The notes beneath the pieces are model-generated. The model saw nothing but the letters and a program-made list of their open reading frames with translations. It was not told the DNA's origin and searched no databases. This document shows positions 13,801 to 25,900 of a DNA stretch of 64,000 nt, one piece after another. This stretch comes from Karalla daura (taxonomy: Eukaryota > Chordata > Actinopteri > Chaetodontiformes > Leiognathidae). Location of the stretch: NCBI GenBank assembly GCA_029224185.1, contig CM055200.1, forward strand, positions 7,887,170-7,951,169, read 5' to 3'. Positions within the stretch are counted from its first letter, which is position 1. Each line of letters opens with the position of its first letter. A program made the position numbers and the translations under genes.

Positions 13801-14839
13801 AGCACCCTTTTGACAGACAAACAGGAGGAGTAAATGCTGACCGCGTGGAGTGTGGCATCAGCGGAAAATATGAAAAACTGCCCCGCTAGCGGGAAGTAGC
13901 AGCTTTAAAGCCAGACAAAGGAATGGGAAAATGTCTTCTTCTGTCATGCTATATGTGCAAGGCGGTGCTTGGGAGGGATGATGGACAGATTGGACCCCTA
14001 ATGCCTCATCTTATCCACCGCCACCATCACATACCCCTTACTTCCCTTTGCACTGCATGAAAACAAACAAATTGCGTGCGTGTGCTGGCCTCAGTGTGTC
14101 ATCTGCATCCAGAGCCTGTCTAACTCTGCTTAAGGCGCCTATTTCTGCTTTTAATCTACAGCCCAGCAGGAAACTTAAGCGTAGGTCCTCTAACGTGTTG
14201 CCGATGACAGTCGGGAGGGGGGATTTAAAGTACAAAGGGACGGGAAGCTGAGGAGCTTCTGCTGGATGACTCCAAGGGATCCTGACAATAATTGCGTCAA
14301 GATTTCTGACAGTGTGACCCATTATTGCCCCCAATACAAGGTCCCTTTGTGCTTAGCCTACTTTTACTTCAGCAGGCAATTTCAAGAGGTGGACGGAGAC
14401 TGGACAACATACATGCACATGTATATAAGACACGAGCTCAGAGGTGGCAAGAACGACCCCACGCCTTGACTCAACCAGGCTTTTGCAAGATGGGGACAAA
14501 TCTGAAACATTTGCGTCCAATGACTCACATCTCCAGCATGATCTCGTTCAGGTAAATCCCATCTACCAATTCAACATATTCGGACAGCTTGGAGCCGTCC
14601 GTCACCGTCAGCTGGCCGACTGTCTTCACCTGGAAATAAACGGGACAATGCAGACGAGGCGTTAGGATCAATGAGCAGCGCAATCACACAGTAGAGGTGT
14701 TTAATTAGGAGCGGGATTAAGCCCCCCCCTCCCTCCCCGCTCCTCCAGTATGTGAATGGTTAATGATGGCTCTTACCCAGCAGACCAGAGGTGTGAGCAT
14801 GAACTGCTCCAGCAGTGGGGCGAAAACCTCGCTGTCCAT
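4105..14839 (-). CDS. ccdc88a: Girdin-family protein (CCDC88A-like), N-terminal HOOK domain exons, partial
   Basis: Girdin is an actin-binding, G-alpha-modulating coiled-coil scaffold with an N-terminal HOOK domain. Three exons are visible: 14777-14839 (start codon at 14837-14839, 21 residues), 14529-14629 and 4105-4213. All junctions are GT-AG and the phases agree (0, then 2), giving 91 residues of continuous frame. Motifs that match the family are LLEQFMLTPLVCW in exon 1, EYVELVDGIYLNEIMLE in exon 2, and NKKVNNDPTLRIQNLSILIR followed by QIKAYYQ in exon 3. The later HOOK exons, coiled coil and C terminus lie beyond the left edge. Start chosen: the Met directly before DSEVFAPLLEQ, as in CCDC88 proteins; a further upstream Met in the same frame has no family support. 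CCDC88C is the main alternative, but linkage to cfap36, ppp4r3b and pnpt1 favours CCDC88A. Intron 2 is large, about 10.3 kb. Confidence 0.88.
5897..5930. repeat. (CA)n microsatellite
   Basis: About 17 CA units, interrupted once by a G at 5921, inside intron 2 of the ccdc88a-like gene. Confidence 0.95.
7073..7119. repeat. (GT)n microsatellite
   Basis: About 23 uninterrupted GT units. On the minus strand it yields a spurious His-Thr repeat frame. Confidence 0.97.
7256..7279. repeat. Poly-C run, 24 bases
   Basis: An uninterrupted cytosine homopolymer. Its exact length is likely to be sequencing- or assembly-dependent. Confidence 0.9.
7810..7843. repeat. (CA)n microsatellite
   Basis: About 17 CA units in the ccdc88a-like intron 2. 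Confidence 0.95.
8480..8715 (+). mobile_element. Relic of the 3' end of a LINE-type retrotransposon
   Basis: A short frame reads PGRLPGEVFRVCPSGRRP, then RARPRTQRDYISQLVWKHLG and IFPEERR. This resembles the C-terminal end of a reverse-transcriptase ORF common in fish non-LTR elements, where a GRPRTRWRDYISxLAWExLG-like block is followed by PxEELE and a Leu-Leu-Pro-Pro ending. The end here is scrambled (in-frame alternatives around 'ctgctgcccccc'), so it is a dead 5'-truncated copy. The exact LINE clade is not assignable by eye. Confidence 0.6.
10222..10242. repeat. (CAG)7 trinucleotide run
   Basis: Seven CAG units in intron 2 of the ccdc88a-like gene, without coding context. Confidence 0.9.
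12385..12580 (-). repeat. Fish interspersed repeat copy, minus orientation
   Basis: Diagnostic stretches are 'tttttggactgtgggagg', then 'aaattcaaaccccctcacag', then 'ggggaccttcttg'. Read on the minus strand these match the common teleost element whose copies also lie at 18.65 and 56.25 kb in plus orientation. The copy is diverged and non-coding. Confidence 0.65.
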
Positions 14840-15455
14840 GTCGTTACTTGAGCAGATACGAGGGGGGTGAAAGAGCGACCGTGTGATGAAGAGAAGTGTT
14901 TGTTTCGGCTCCACTCATGGAGCTGATTCAATTAAACCGACGCTCATGCTGGTCAGAGGAAAAAGAAGGTGAGGAGAAGACGGAGAAGGAGAAAAATCCA
15001 CAATCTCGTCGACAGCTGTTTGAGATGCCAGCTGCTGCCTCGTGGAGACGGAGGATGAATTACATTTTTTAAAATATATACATATTAGCATAAATGCAAG
15101 AGCTTAGAGATAGATTTTCTCTTTTAGTAGATGTCTGGAGGAGCCAGACTACATGCGACTTGTGCCAGCTCCGAAAGGAAGGATCCCGGGGATAAATCCA
15201 GAGAGGAGGGAGGCAGGAGGGGGTGGGGGAGAAAAATCCAGAGGTTCAAGGTCCTGGTTTTTTTGAGGTGTCCAGTGTACTCCTCGTATTAGTGCATCGC
15301 AGCAGTGGAGAGCGGCTGGTTCCTCTCCACCTCCTGTCTGCCCGGATCCTAGTCTGCCTGTCTGCCGTGCCGCTGCTCCAAAAGCAGCATAGTAATGACG
15401 GGAGGGAGGGCGAGAGGATGGCTGGAGGACACTTAGCACCGCCTCCTTCTCCCTG

Positions 15456-15490
<35 letters not shown>

Positions 15491-15600
15491 GTCTGTCTGT
15501 CTGTCTCCAGTGCATCTCCCTCCGCCCGGAGAGGAAAAATAGGCCATGATCAAAGCATCTCCCTCCCTCACACTCTGATTTTTAACATTTAGCCGTCTTG
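14840..15600 (-). promoter_or_regulatory. Probable 5'UTR and promoter region of the ccdc88a-like gene
   Basis: The region lies directly upstream of the start codon at 14839. It includes a pyrimidine tract with (CT)n and (GTCT)n at 15459-15507 and fairly GC-rich flanks. No TATA box is obvious. The transcription start and any non-coding first exon cannot be placed from sequence alone, so this is a positional inference. Confidence 0.4.
15459..15507. repeat. (CT)n/(GTCT)n compound microsatellite
   Basis: About 13 CT units followed by about five GTCT units. It lies upstream of the ccdc88a-like gene, so on that gene's sense strand it is a purine tract. Confidence 0.9.
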
Positions 15601-18600
15601 TACAGTTTCATTTATTGAAATGAAGGTGTGAGAAAATGGGATTTTTTTTAGGACTAACGCATGAGACTCGACTGGATTCTGGTTGCTGATGGATTTTAGA
15701 TGTTTAACACGTGGTAACCTTTATTTCGGGTTTTATTTCAATGCAGAAGTACACAGGACCTCTGATATGTATACCTTTTGATAGCATTTACAGCACATGG
15801 GTGGCAGTAGCAAGGCAAGTAAGCTACTGACACCTGGTGGGTAACGTACAGGACACTGCTGTGAATGTATGCTGAATCATTAGACTGAGAGGTTCAGTGA
15901 AATATGGAGGGTTTTCTTTAAGTCATAGTCCGTGGTGTACTTCTGATGTGTTGGAAATTCATTAAATATTTCAGAGATATGAAAATTAATACATTAAAAA
16001 CTTATGAATGTATTTGACCTCGATACTGAATTTTGTTTGATATAAAATATATACCAAACAAGTTATTCTCAACATGAATTGACAACATTGGTGTGAGTTA
16101 ACACACAGCAAGCTGTTCTGATGAACAATCATACATTTTTGAAACCACATTACCAAACTGAGGTTTGTATGACATGTAGATTAAGTGTTTTCTACACTGA
16201 TGTCAGTTTCAGTATGTTTTGTTGTTTGCACCCTGAATCCACATATAACCACATTTCATTTTGCTATGTATGTGGTAAAATTAATCTGAAAAAGTGTTTT
16301 TGATCTAATTCTACATTTATTCCAAACAACATGCTTGACTTTGTTATTTTATAACAAAGTTGAGACATGACATCCATCTTTACACATTTGCAGGGATTAA
16401 AGCAATTGACTGATAAAGATTTGTGGGATCACAGGCTTTTTCTTTTAGCTGTATCAGCAGCCAGAACAGAGCCTCAGTTGTTCAGTGTATTGGTAGGAGA
16501 CACTTAATCAAACGCTGATGAATGACTCTGTGGGTGTGAACAGGCAACAGAGGGCGTGTGGCCAAATAGGCAATTAAAAAAAATAATCACTGATTTGGGA
16601 GATGTGGTCTTGAGGTCACCTCTCCAGGTCCCAGAATGACTGCTTTGTTGTGTGTTTTCCCTTAGTTGTTTAAAGTGTACTTTCTGCGATAACAGTGGCT
16701 AACCAGAGGTTTTCATTTGCATTCAGAGTAACGGTCGCTCTGGTCGGTGCCTCCGCCTGAGGCTATACAGTATGAGATCCTGACTAGACCTGTTGTGTCT
16801 TGTTTTCCTGCAAAACATGTTTGACTGGAGGCTCGCTGAGCTCAATGAGTGCACATCAACATGTTCTCTGTAAGCCTTAACAGCTTAACTAATTTATCAG
16901 GAAAGGATTATTTTTCTTTATTCGTCTGTCACCAAAACTGAAGTCTATTTATCTATCCAGATTTACAATAAAACTATGTTGGGGACTTTCTCTAAAACAA
17001 AATATAAAGTGTGACTACAATTGATGCCTGTTACAAAGATGCAATTATATTATTTATGTATATTTGTTTAAAAATAGGAGATGAATGAGTGGTAGTATTG
17101 TCGCTGGCAATGCTGTCAAGCTACAGTGCTGGCAAGATAACAGATGGATGGTGCCTATAAAATGTAACTTCAAATACATATTTGAGGCTATCTGCAGTCA
17201 TGGCAGCCACAAATGACTAAGTAAAATTGTGTCTCACAAACAGTTTAGGGTTTTATAACAGCTGATTAGCTGTATGGCAACAGAAATGTTACAGTTGTCA
17301 TCATATCATGGCTAAATCAGGATTGGTAGACAATTATAAATACAAGATAATATGGCCCTTACCCACTCTCTTTAAGAAGAGCATTAGTATAACAATAAAA
17401 TTACTGAAAGTCTCTTACGAACTTACTGAAAATGGCCAAAATTGAAAGTGGTATGTGTTGTGGTATGATTGAAAAAAAAAACAGGTTTTCAGTGCATGTA
17501 GTAACCCATTTCTCAGAGTAAGAAGCTGATTGAGGACGCATGCTTTCAGAGCTTTTAAATTTTGCTGTCCAAAACCAAAGTCTCCCCATGAAGTTTACCT
17601 TAGCTTGATGGTGTAAAAACCAAATAAAACCCTTTCCTGAGGAGACCCACACACGTCTCCACTAACCCTCTCAGATAATGAAAGATAATGAAAACCTTTC
17701 ATGGCTTGTGTAGCACAGGCTTACCCACACAACAGCCTGAATACAATTATGTTTTCCCCAATTATTGTGGAGGATCAGATGGACATTTTGTATAGCTGTG
17801 CATGTTTGTGGCAGCGTGTGTGCGTGCGTGCATCTCTCTGCCTCAAAGTGGAACTCATTAACCTCGGAATGAAGAGAGAGCTCCTGTCGGTTTTGTTAAC
17901 ATCTAGGCTTTTATTCATGACGCTTTTAACAAGTTTGGTCACAAAGCAGCGTCCACCTCCACCTAATGACTCAATGATAGCCCACACCCGCAGCAGCATT
18001 CCTCACACACACTCAGCTATGAGAGCAGGCGATGCTAACCAGTGGAAACTCACTCGACCGCCTCTTTTGGCTCAAACTGTACAGAAACAGTATGCACATG
18101 GAAATGTTTCGTCTGGTTGGTATCAATCAGGCACAAGGATTAAAAAATGTCTGCTGACCGCAAAGCATCACAGCTCTGAGGAAAAATGAATCCTTTCTGT
18201 CTAAGTAACCGCATGCATGGGATGCCTCTCAGAAAAAAAAGCCTTTTCCTCTTTGGATGACTGCAGCTTCCTGTTAGTTATTTCACTGGAATTTACAAGT
18301 TACCACAAACATTTTCAATTGGAGATCTCATGTGGGGTTGAGCACACGGTAGGCTGACTAATGCACTGGCTACTTTCTCTAGCGTAGATTGCCCCTGAAA
18401 AACTATTATACAAGCAAACAACATGTTTGCTGATCAGGAGTTCTCATACAATCTCATGCAATGGACCACTGGGAAGTCAAACAGTATTAGTTCTTAAATA
18501 AAAAGGCTAGTACCACAGACTACTACCATATGGATTCCTCATTTTGGGATAATGAATATTGATTCAAATCAACCCATTTCCAAATGATCAATCTTAGAAA

Positions 18601-18649
18601 AAGAAAAAAACACCAAAACCCTGAGCAATTGCACTCAATTTCACAACTA

Positions 18650-18960
18650 TATTTGTGGTTCCTAGGTTCAACTCCCGGTCAAATTGTGAGCTATGCAGTG
18701 CGACGATTGCATGTTCTCCTCATGTCTGTTTTTCCTGGATATGCTGATTTACACTCGGTCAAAAATATACATGTTCAGGTCCATTGGAGACTCCTAAATT
18801 GCCCCTAAGTGTGAGTGTGAGAGTGAAAGGTATGTGTTTGTTCCGCAATACACTCAGGGTATATAGTTCCTTTGCCCTCTGTGCACTGTAGATAGGCTGC
18901 AGTCATGCAGTGGCAGTAGGGTACAAAGCAGGTAACATAATGGTTGGGTGAATAGCTGTG
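18650..18960 (+). repeat. Fish interspersed repeat copy, plus orientation
   Basis: The order of blocks is that of the common teleost element: 'ggttcaactcccggtc', 'tgcatgttctcctcatgtct', 'ccattggagactcctaaatt' with 'gcccctaagtgtgagtgtga', and a degenerate 'gataggctgcag' block. It contains a tRNA B-box-like word but no tRNA fold. Diverged and non-coding. Confidence 0.7.
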
Positions 18961-21023
18961 ATGGTGATGTGGTCAGCACTTGTAGGGATACTGTAACTTG
19001 CTTTGCAAGCACAACCATCCTTGAGTCAGTTGTAACTATGATGACTATTCTCACTGTTGTAAAAGCCTGACGATGATGAAATCATGGCCATGTAGCTGAA
19101 CAGACTTATGAGGAAATGTGCTGATCACAGGTTTCCGTTCAGACCCAAAGTTGTGCAAAGACCCATGGGAAAACAGCAGTGACAGTTTTTCTGTTTTTCT
19201 GTGTGTTTTCTAGGATGCAGCTCAAGAGGCACAACATTTTTGTAGATGACACAGTGCTCCTGCTTTTCTGGATTGACACAATAATTAAAAGGTATGACCT
19301 CTGTCCTCATACTTGAGGTCACTGTGACCATCCCCTCTGTCACTGTCTAAATCCCATGGTCCTGCTATGGGAAATCAATGTTGACCATTCTAATCTCCAT
19401 TTCAGATGATTGAGACCTCTGTGGTACAGCAAAGCCCAGCGGTGTATCGTTACAGAGCAATGAAGATCTGGGTGTGTTTTTAAATCCCATGGATTTATTT
19501 AATTCAAAGAGGTTCCCTTTTCACTTTTCCTTTTTCATTCCTTTCCCTTTTCAAGGCTATATTGCGGTTAAATGACCTTTGCAATAGCTATATAATTCTG
19601 CTGTCTCAATCTACTGATCATCTTTTACTAGATTCAGATTTGTTTGTTTTTTTTTTTCTATAGGTTCACTGTTTGTATCTGAAGTTGGCCCAGGTCACAG
19701 CAGGGTCAAAATTTGACTGGATTAAAGGTCGGAGACCAGAGAGTAATCAGCTCTCGGTCCAGGCAACAAGGTTTTAAATCATTCTTCTCTTTTACTGAAG
19801 GCTTTGTAGGTCAACAACACTGCAGGGAGCCAATAGCTGGGAATGCATGGGTCAGAAATGGACATAATTAACAAACGTTAATCATGCTGTAATATCGAAA
19901 ATCTAAAAAAAAAAAGGAATAAACATTGATTATGTTTAAAGCCTGGGGTTAGTCTGTTGGATCTTGTATCTGCTGACTGCCTCTGTAGTATGGAGTTTTG
20001 TTTTGTCCACATTCTTCATCTTCTTCATCTTATTATAATTCAATTGATAAGTGTATTACAAGCTCTCCATTGTGTTTGTATCATGTGTCTGAGACACTAA
20101 CCTGCTCATAAAGGAATCATCGTTCTTATCAAGACAGTCTGGACACACGCTAACAGGCACACACATACACAAAGACAAAGCAATGGGGGTCTTATAATCT
20201 GAGATCTGTTTAATGATGGGAGCTATGAACTCATCAAACTAACCTGCCACTGAATTGGATGTGAGCACAGAGTCATTTCAGTGGATTTTGGATACATTCC
20301 TGATCGATCTCAATACAAAAATTTGTAAAAACAAATAAACAAACAAAAAAACAAAAGATCCATATGGATACTTATATGGCGGCGGCCCAAGCAACAAGCT
20401 GTTCCATTAGCTACAACTGGGTTCCAGTTCATTCTGAGAGAGTGAAACCTTGTCACGTGGAAACTCTGCATGTGCCCTAATCTAATTACCACGCTTATGA
20501 CAAAGGATATTACGCCTCAACAATTCAAGTCACTGTGAGCTGTCTAAATGGTGGTTCCCTCAAGCTTACACATGTCCACATTGGTTTGTGGCCAATTAAG
20601 TTTTTTTTTTTTTTTCTGTGTCAGAGAAGAGAAGCGTCCTGCAGCCATAGCAAAGGATAAATGCATGTAAATGAGGCTGATTATACTTTTAGTGTTACAG
20701 TTGCTGGAATTTTGAAAGATTGCAAGCAAAGCTAAAAAACACAAACATGCTCAAAATATGTTTTTCTGCTCACTGAAGCTGTCTCTGGATGTTAGATAAA
20801 TTCCCTTTAACGACAGAGCCATGTTTGGTTGCCAAGCACCCTGAAATACCTCAGTTAGCACCCCTGTAGGAAAATCCTGTGAAATCTGCATTAGTGTGTG
20901 CATGTGTGTGCAACAGAGGTTTGTGCAGCACTTAGGACAGCCTGCCCTGTTTTCACCCCCTGAAACACTTCAGCCTGAAAAGCAAGAAAGCTCTTAAATC
21001 TCCAGAGCCCTGAAGTGACACAT

Positions 21024-21024
<1 letters not shown>

Positions 21025-21065
<41 letters not shown>

Positions 21066-21078
21066 ACACACACACACA
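21025..21078. repeat. (CA)n microsatellite
   Basis: About 27 CA units with one T interruption at 21060. Confidence 0.95.
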
Positions 21079-21588
21079 TCCACACACCAGTCCCCAACCA
21101 AAGTAAAAAACAAAGCAATAATGATTTTTGCATTTCTATTTTTTCGTATATTTTCTTTTACTGTTAAGATTCAAACTAGGGTGGAATAACACTATTGCTC
21201 GTATTCTGTCGTTTGTCTCAGTCTCATTTCAAAATTGGACCTGTTCAGATACACCATTCATCCACTTGCAAATCCATGGATCACAGAGCTCTGTGAAATA
21301 ACTAGGTGATGGTGTAGTAAGGGATAAATGTATAGATTGACAGACCTTCAACAAACAACAAATTGATTTCTAAACTGGTCGATGACCATTTACATGAGAA
21401 GATGAGCAGTGAAGACAAAACAATACAGAACCCCCCAATGTGCTGTTCATGATCTTCAGAATCTCCCACAACATAAGGACTGGTCCATTACACACTAATA
21501 GTCCATGGTGGCAGTAATGAGATCTCAGTGTGTCCTGAAGCCATGGAAACAAGATAATACTAGCTCGAAACCTTAGTAATAATGGAAA

Positions 21589-21625
21589 TGTGTGTGTGTG
21601 TGTGTGTATGTGTGTGTGTGTGTGT
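21589..21625. repeat. (TG)n microsatellite, interrupted
   Basis: TG units with one TATG interruption. A further degenerate TG-rich tail continues to about 21720. Confidence 0.9.
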
Positions 21626-22010
21626 TTCAGTGTGTGTAAGCTCATGTGAAATTCTGCTATTCCTCCCTACAATTAGCTGGAGTGTGTGCATGTGTTTTGT
21701 GTGTGGTGCACAAGTGTGTGCATGCGTGAAAGTAATCCAGGGAGTGTTAGATGCTGTTAACACTCATCTGTTGCCATAACAACTGCAGCATTCCCACTGT
21801 TAGGGAGCTGGCTCGACTGGCTCACTGACTGCAGGGCTTTTCTGGCTTCTAGTCCAGACTGATCTCAGATCAGACAGCAAGGTCACCGTCCATTTGATAA
21901 GTTGGATGTCTGATGGAGGATGTGGAGAGCACATAGAAATACGCATCAATTTCTTCTGACTCACAATAAACTATGATAAAAGGCCCCTGTAGCAACAATA
22001 GTATAAAAAC

Positions 22011-22150
22011 AGATAGATAGATAGATTGGATGGATAGATGGATGGATGATAGATGGACGGATAGATGGATGGATAGATGGATGGATAGATGGATGGATAG
22101 ATGAATGATAGATGAATAGACAGAAAGATAGATGAATAGACAGAAAGATG
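22011..22150. repeat. Degenerate (GATA)n/(GATG)n array
   Basis: About 140 bases of interspersed GATA and GGAT/GATG units with base changes, about 0.8 kb upstream of the pnpt1 start codon. The minus-strand frames through it are artefactual Ser-Ile-His-Pro repeats. Confidence 0.9.
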
Positions 22151-22779
22151 CGGTATAAAAAAACTGCCATTACACAAATTTGTTTCTAATAAATGACCAA
22201 TAAGTTTATATTTATACTAACTAGTCAAATCTAAAACTAATGAGTTTGTATGATATGTATGTATGATTTTGGTTGTTTGAGCTACTGAACAGAATGGCAA
22301 AGTTATTCTTAATGTAATGTATTTCTGCAATATACTGTATGATGTATATTTTTTGGATGGGAGAATATTAGTTCATATTGAATTTGGTCGTTCTTCCAAA
22401 GCAAGGGAAATCCTGACATCTAGTGGTAAAAACCACTAGGTGGTAAATTGCGCCTTTAAAAACTCACATCCACGTTATCCTATTTTCAGGGAAACATATA
22501 GTGTATAAGTGAATTCCATTGCCTCTGAATACGTTGCAGGTACAGAAACTACTGTTGACATGTATTTTCATCATCCTTTACACTTATGACGAAATATTTC
22601 AATTAATGAAATGAGTGCGGCTATCCTGCTGCTGACAGCTGAACAATAATAATAATGAACACAAGACAAACTTCAACATCTTTTCACAGTAATGCTCCAA
22701 TAATGTAACCCTGTCAACGGAGAAATTGTCAAAAACATTGAGATTGACCTAAAACGGAACTGTAGTGTTGTGAATAACA

Positions 22780-22957
22780 CGGACACATTTTCATGTTTCA
22801 CACGAAACTCGGTTCCCCCAATCAGAGGGCGCGACTCCGTGACGCAATTTCCGCGTGTGTGACGCACTGACATGGAAGCCTCCACATGCACAGCAGTACA
22901 GTGAAGACACACACTGTACCCGGCTGAATCTCCGTTTTCCTCCCGGGGTTTTTAGAC
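22780..22957 (+). promoter_or_regulatory. pnpt1 promoter and 5'UTR region
   Basis: A CCAATCAG word, matching the NF-Y CCAAT box, lies at 22818-22825, about 140 bp before the start codon. A CRE/ATF-like TGACGCAAT follows at 22840-22848. There is no TATA box, as usual for housekeeping mitochondrial genes. Motif assignment is inference from consensus. Confidence 0.5.
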
Positions 22958-25900
22958 ATGAGGTATTTGCTCCGACTGGGGCATTCATTTGCCCGGGTCC
23001 ACGTCCGCCTGTGTCACAGTAGCGTTTACAGCAGCCACTCGCAGCCTCGGACCGTGGCAGTGGACCTTGGAGAGAAGTGAGTTGACTTTCCCATCCTCTG
23101 TTCACTCCCTGTGAATGTCAGTTTTTAATCATAGCAGTTTTCGTTGCTACTATCATGGCTGATTTATCGCTGTGATATACTCACTTTTAGTCGCATAACT
23201 CGTAGAATAAACAGCTGTGAGTCGGTGTCTATGTTGACACTGTTGTGTTGTGCGTTTACTGTTATGATGTCTGATGTGTAGGGAGACTAACAAAGTAAGA
23301 ATCTTATTGCACTTAACCACAGTGCTTTCACAATGCACATGTCAATAACAATAATGAATCTTGAATCTAAACAATTAAATAGCAAACACCTGTTTGTAAA
23401 TAGTGTTGTTTTGCTTTTGCAGGAAACTGCAGATCTCTTCGGGAAGGTTTGCAAGGTTTGCTGATGGATCTGCTGTTGTGCAAGTAAGGGGAAATACACA
23501 GTCCATTCTTCACATTTATCAATAGTCTCCCTTAATGTGTGCACTGTCCCTCAGATGATCCCATTCCCAGTACATACACCCCTGGGCTTACTTTTATCCC
23601 TCCGAGACAATACACTATTTATATTTAACTTAATCACATTATTTTATGTTGCAGCTGTGCAACACACGATGCAATTCTGAGAGAACAGCCCCTCATACAA
23701 ATTTGTATTTGTTTGAGAATTTGCATACTCCCAATATAGTTGTGCATTTTTATTTTTCTGTCGGTTGCGGCAGATGCTTTTGTGTGTAATGCAGATTTTG
23801 TTACATTCACTTCCAATTTTGGGCTTTTGAAGGATTGGTAGTGAATCTGGATAAAATATGCTATTGCATCTAACAAAGATATGTTTGGTTTATTTCTTAA
23901 CTTTTGCCATTTTGTATCATGTCTTTCTCTTTTGTGAAGCTGGGGGATACCTCTGTAATGGTAACTGCTGTGAGCAAAACCAAACCTTCGCCATCTCAGT
24001 TCATGCCTCTCGTGGTAAGTTTTCTAACAGGAGAGAAATGGATTTGATGCTAGAATTTCTTTTTTTTTCCTGAGAATTAATGTTCCATTTGATTGACAGG
24101 TGGACTACAGACAGAAAGCAGCTGCCGCAGGCCGAATCCCGACCAATTACTTGAGACGAGAGTTGGGCACCACCGACAACGAGATCCTGACTAGCAGACT
24201 CATAGGTGAGCTGAAGAGCGTGTATTTCTCACAGATTTGATTCTAATTGTGAGTGCTTTGACTAACACTCTTTTGCTTGTCTGCTGTTCAGACAGATCAA
24301 TTAGACCGCTGTTCCCTGCAGGCTACTTTTATGATACTCAGGTCTGTTCACTTTCAAGTAGTTATCACCATTTAATGATCATAGCTTTGCTCTCTGTTCT
24401 GCTTTTCCAACAAATGTAATTTTATTTATCTGTCTCCACTGTATTTCACTTGTTTTTTATTTGTTTATCCTGAAGATCCTCTGTAACCTGCTGGCAGTTG
24501 ATGGTATCAACGATCCAGATGTTTTAGCTATTAATGCGGGTGAGTTAAAAACATCTGTGTTTTCCACATAGTAGTAGTGTAAGTCTTTAGATATGTGGCT
24601 AATTGGGATTGTCTTTCATTACAGCGTCCACTGCTCTGGCCCTGTCTGACATCCCTTGGCATGGGCCCGTAGGTGAGGAACTCTCAACATGTCTCAATAG
24701 GTTTATTCGCCTGAATCCTGGTGTTAACTGAAAATTAAACTTCACTTTGTCATGTGCTTGTGTCGCACAGGTGCTGTGCGTGTAGGCTTGGTTGATGGCG
24801 AGCTAGTGATCAACCCCACAAGAGCAGAGATGACAAACAGCACCCTTAACCTCATTGTGGCCGGAGCCCCCAGCAGTCAAGTGGGTGAGTACTGCACCCA
24901 TCTGACACCCAAATCTGGCATGCCGTTTAGCATAGTAAAACCAGTGCCTCTATTTAAATTTAACTTCTTGAGCTTATTACAAGTTGCTTTTTTGTATTTA
25001 TGCTATGCTCTGTGTGCCAGTGATGATCGAGGCGTCTGCTGAGAACGTGCTGCAGCAGGACTTCTGCCATGCGGTGAAGGTGGGTGTCAAACACACCCAG
25101 CAGATCATACACGGCATCCAGCAGCTGGCACGGGAACAGAAGGTCACCAAGCGCACCCCGGTGAAGGTCTTCTCTGCTCCGGCTGACATGGTGGACTACG
25201 TCAGGCAGTAAGACCTCAGGATGAAACAGCTTTCCACCCAGTCATTCAAATAGCAGCAAAGGCTTCTATCTTACTCTCCTTTCTCCCTTTCAGATTGTCC
25301 TCTGAGAGGATCTATGCTATTTTCACGGATTACACTCACGATAAGGTAAAGCTGAAAGTTACTTTTCTGTGGAATAAAATAACTAAGGAGTCACTATTAA
25401 AGAACATTTTACTGTTGTAATAATAATAATATCACAATCTTTTTCTAGATTTCAAGGGATGACGCCATAAACAAAGTACGACTAGAAACAGAAGAGAGCC
25501 TTAAAGGTAATTATCTTCACGGTGGAAGTCTTACACTGGAAGTAAAGAAGAGGCAACGGTCAAGCATGCATTGATATTTTTCACAGTTTCATTCAACAGA
25601 GTTTGTGTGCTTGTTTTCTCCCTTCCGCATGTAGAAAAATTCCCTCAGGCCGAGCCCTTTGAGATCATTGAATCCTTCAACACTGTGAGCAAAGAAATCT
25701 TCCGCAACTTAGTGCTCAATGAGTACAAGAGGTAAAAATCTGTTGTGGAATGAAGCCATATCCTCGTACCAAATTGAACAACTATGTAAAGACCTGATTT
25801 CTGTTTTGCATTATGTGCGTTGTAGATGTGACGGCAGGGAGTTGACCGCATTGAGGAACATTTCCTGTGACATCGACATCTTCAAACCGTTGCATGGTTC

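Larger units (their letters stand above)
4214..14528. other. Large intron 2 of the ccdc88a-like gene
   Basis: About 10.3 kb separate coding exons 2 and 3. It holds dinucleotide arrays, a 24-base poly-C run, a LINE 3'-end relic and an interspersed repeat copy, each listed separately. Other open frames in this interval are short, lack splice-site support and resemble no family I know. Large first introns of developmental scaffold genes often carry enhancers, but no element can be called from one sequence. Confidence 0.7.
15600..22780. other. Intergenic region between ccdc88a-like and pnpt1, no gene seen
   Basis: About 7.2 kb of AT-rich DNA separates the two divergent gene starts. All open frames are short and unrelated to any family I recognise, and none can be chained by splice sites. 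It contains one interspersed repeat copy, two CA/TG arrays and a GATA/GATG array, listed separately. A perfect 8-base inverted repeat with a 4-base loop is at 22420-22439. Distal regulatory elements may exist but cannot be identified here. Confidence 0.7.

Noticed and set aside
18655..18720. tRNA B-box-like word 'ggttcaactcccggtc'
   Set aside because: No A box or cloverleaf around it; it belongs to the interspersed repeat copy.
15600..22780. Search for EFEMP1 or another gene in the gap
   Set aside because: No EGF-like Cys spacing or splice-linked frames were seen on either strand.
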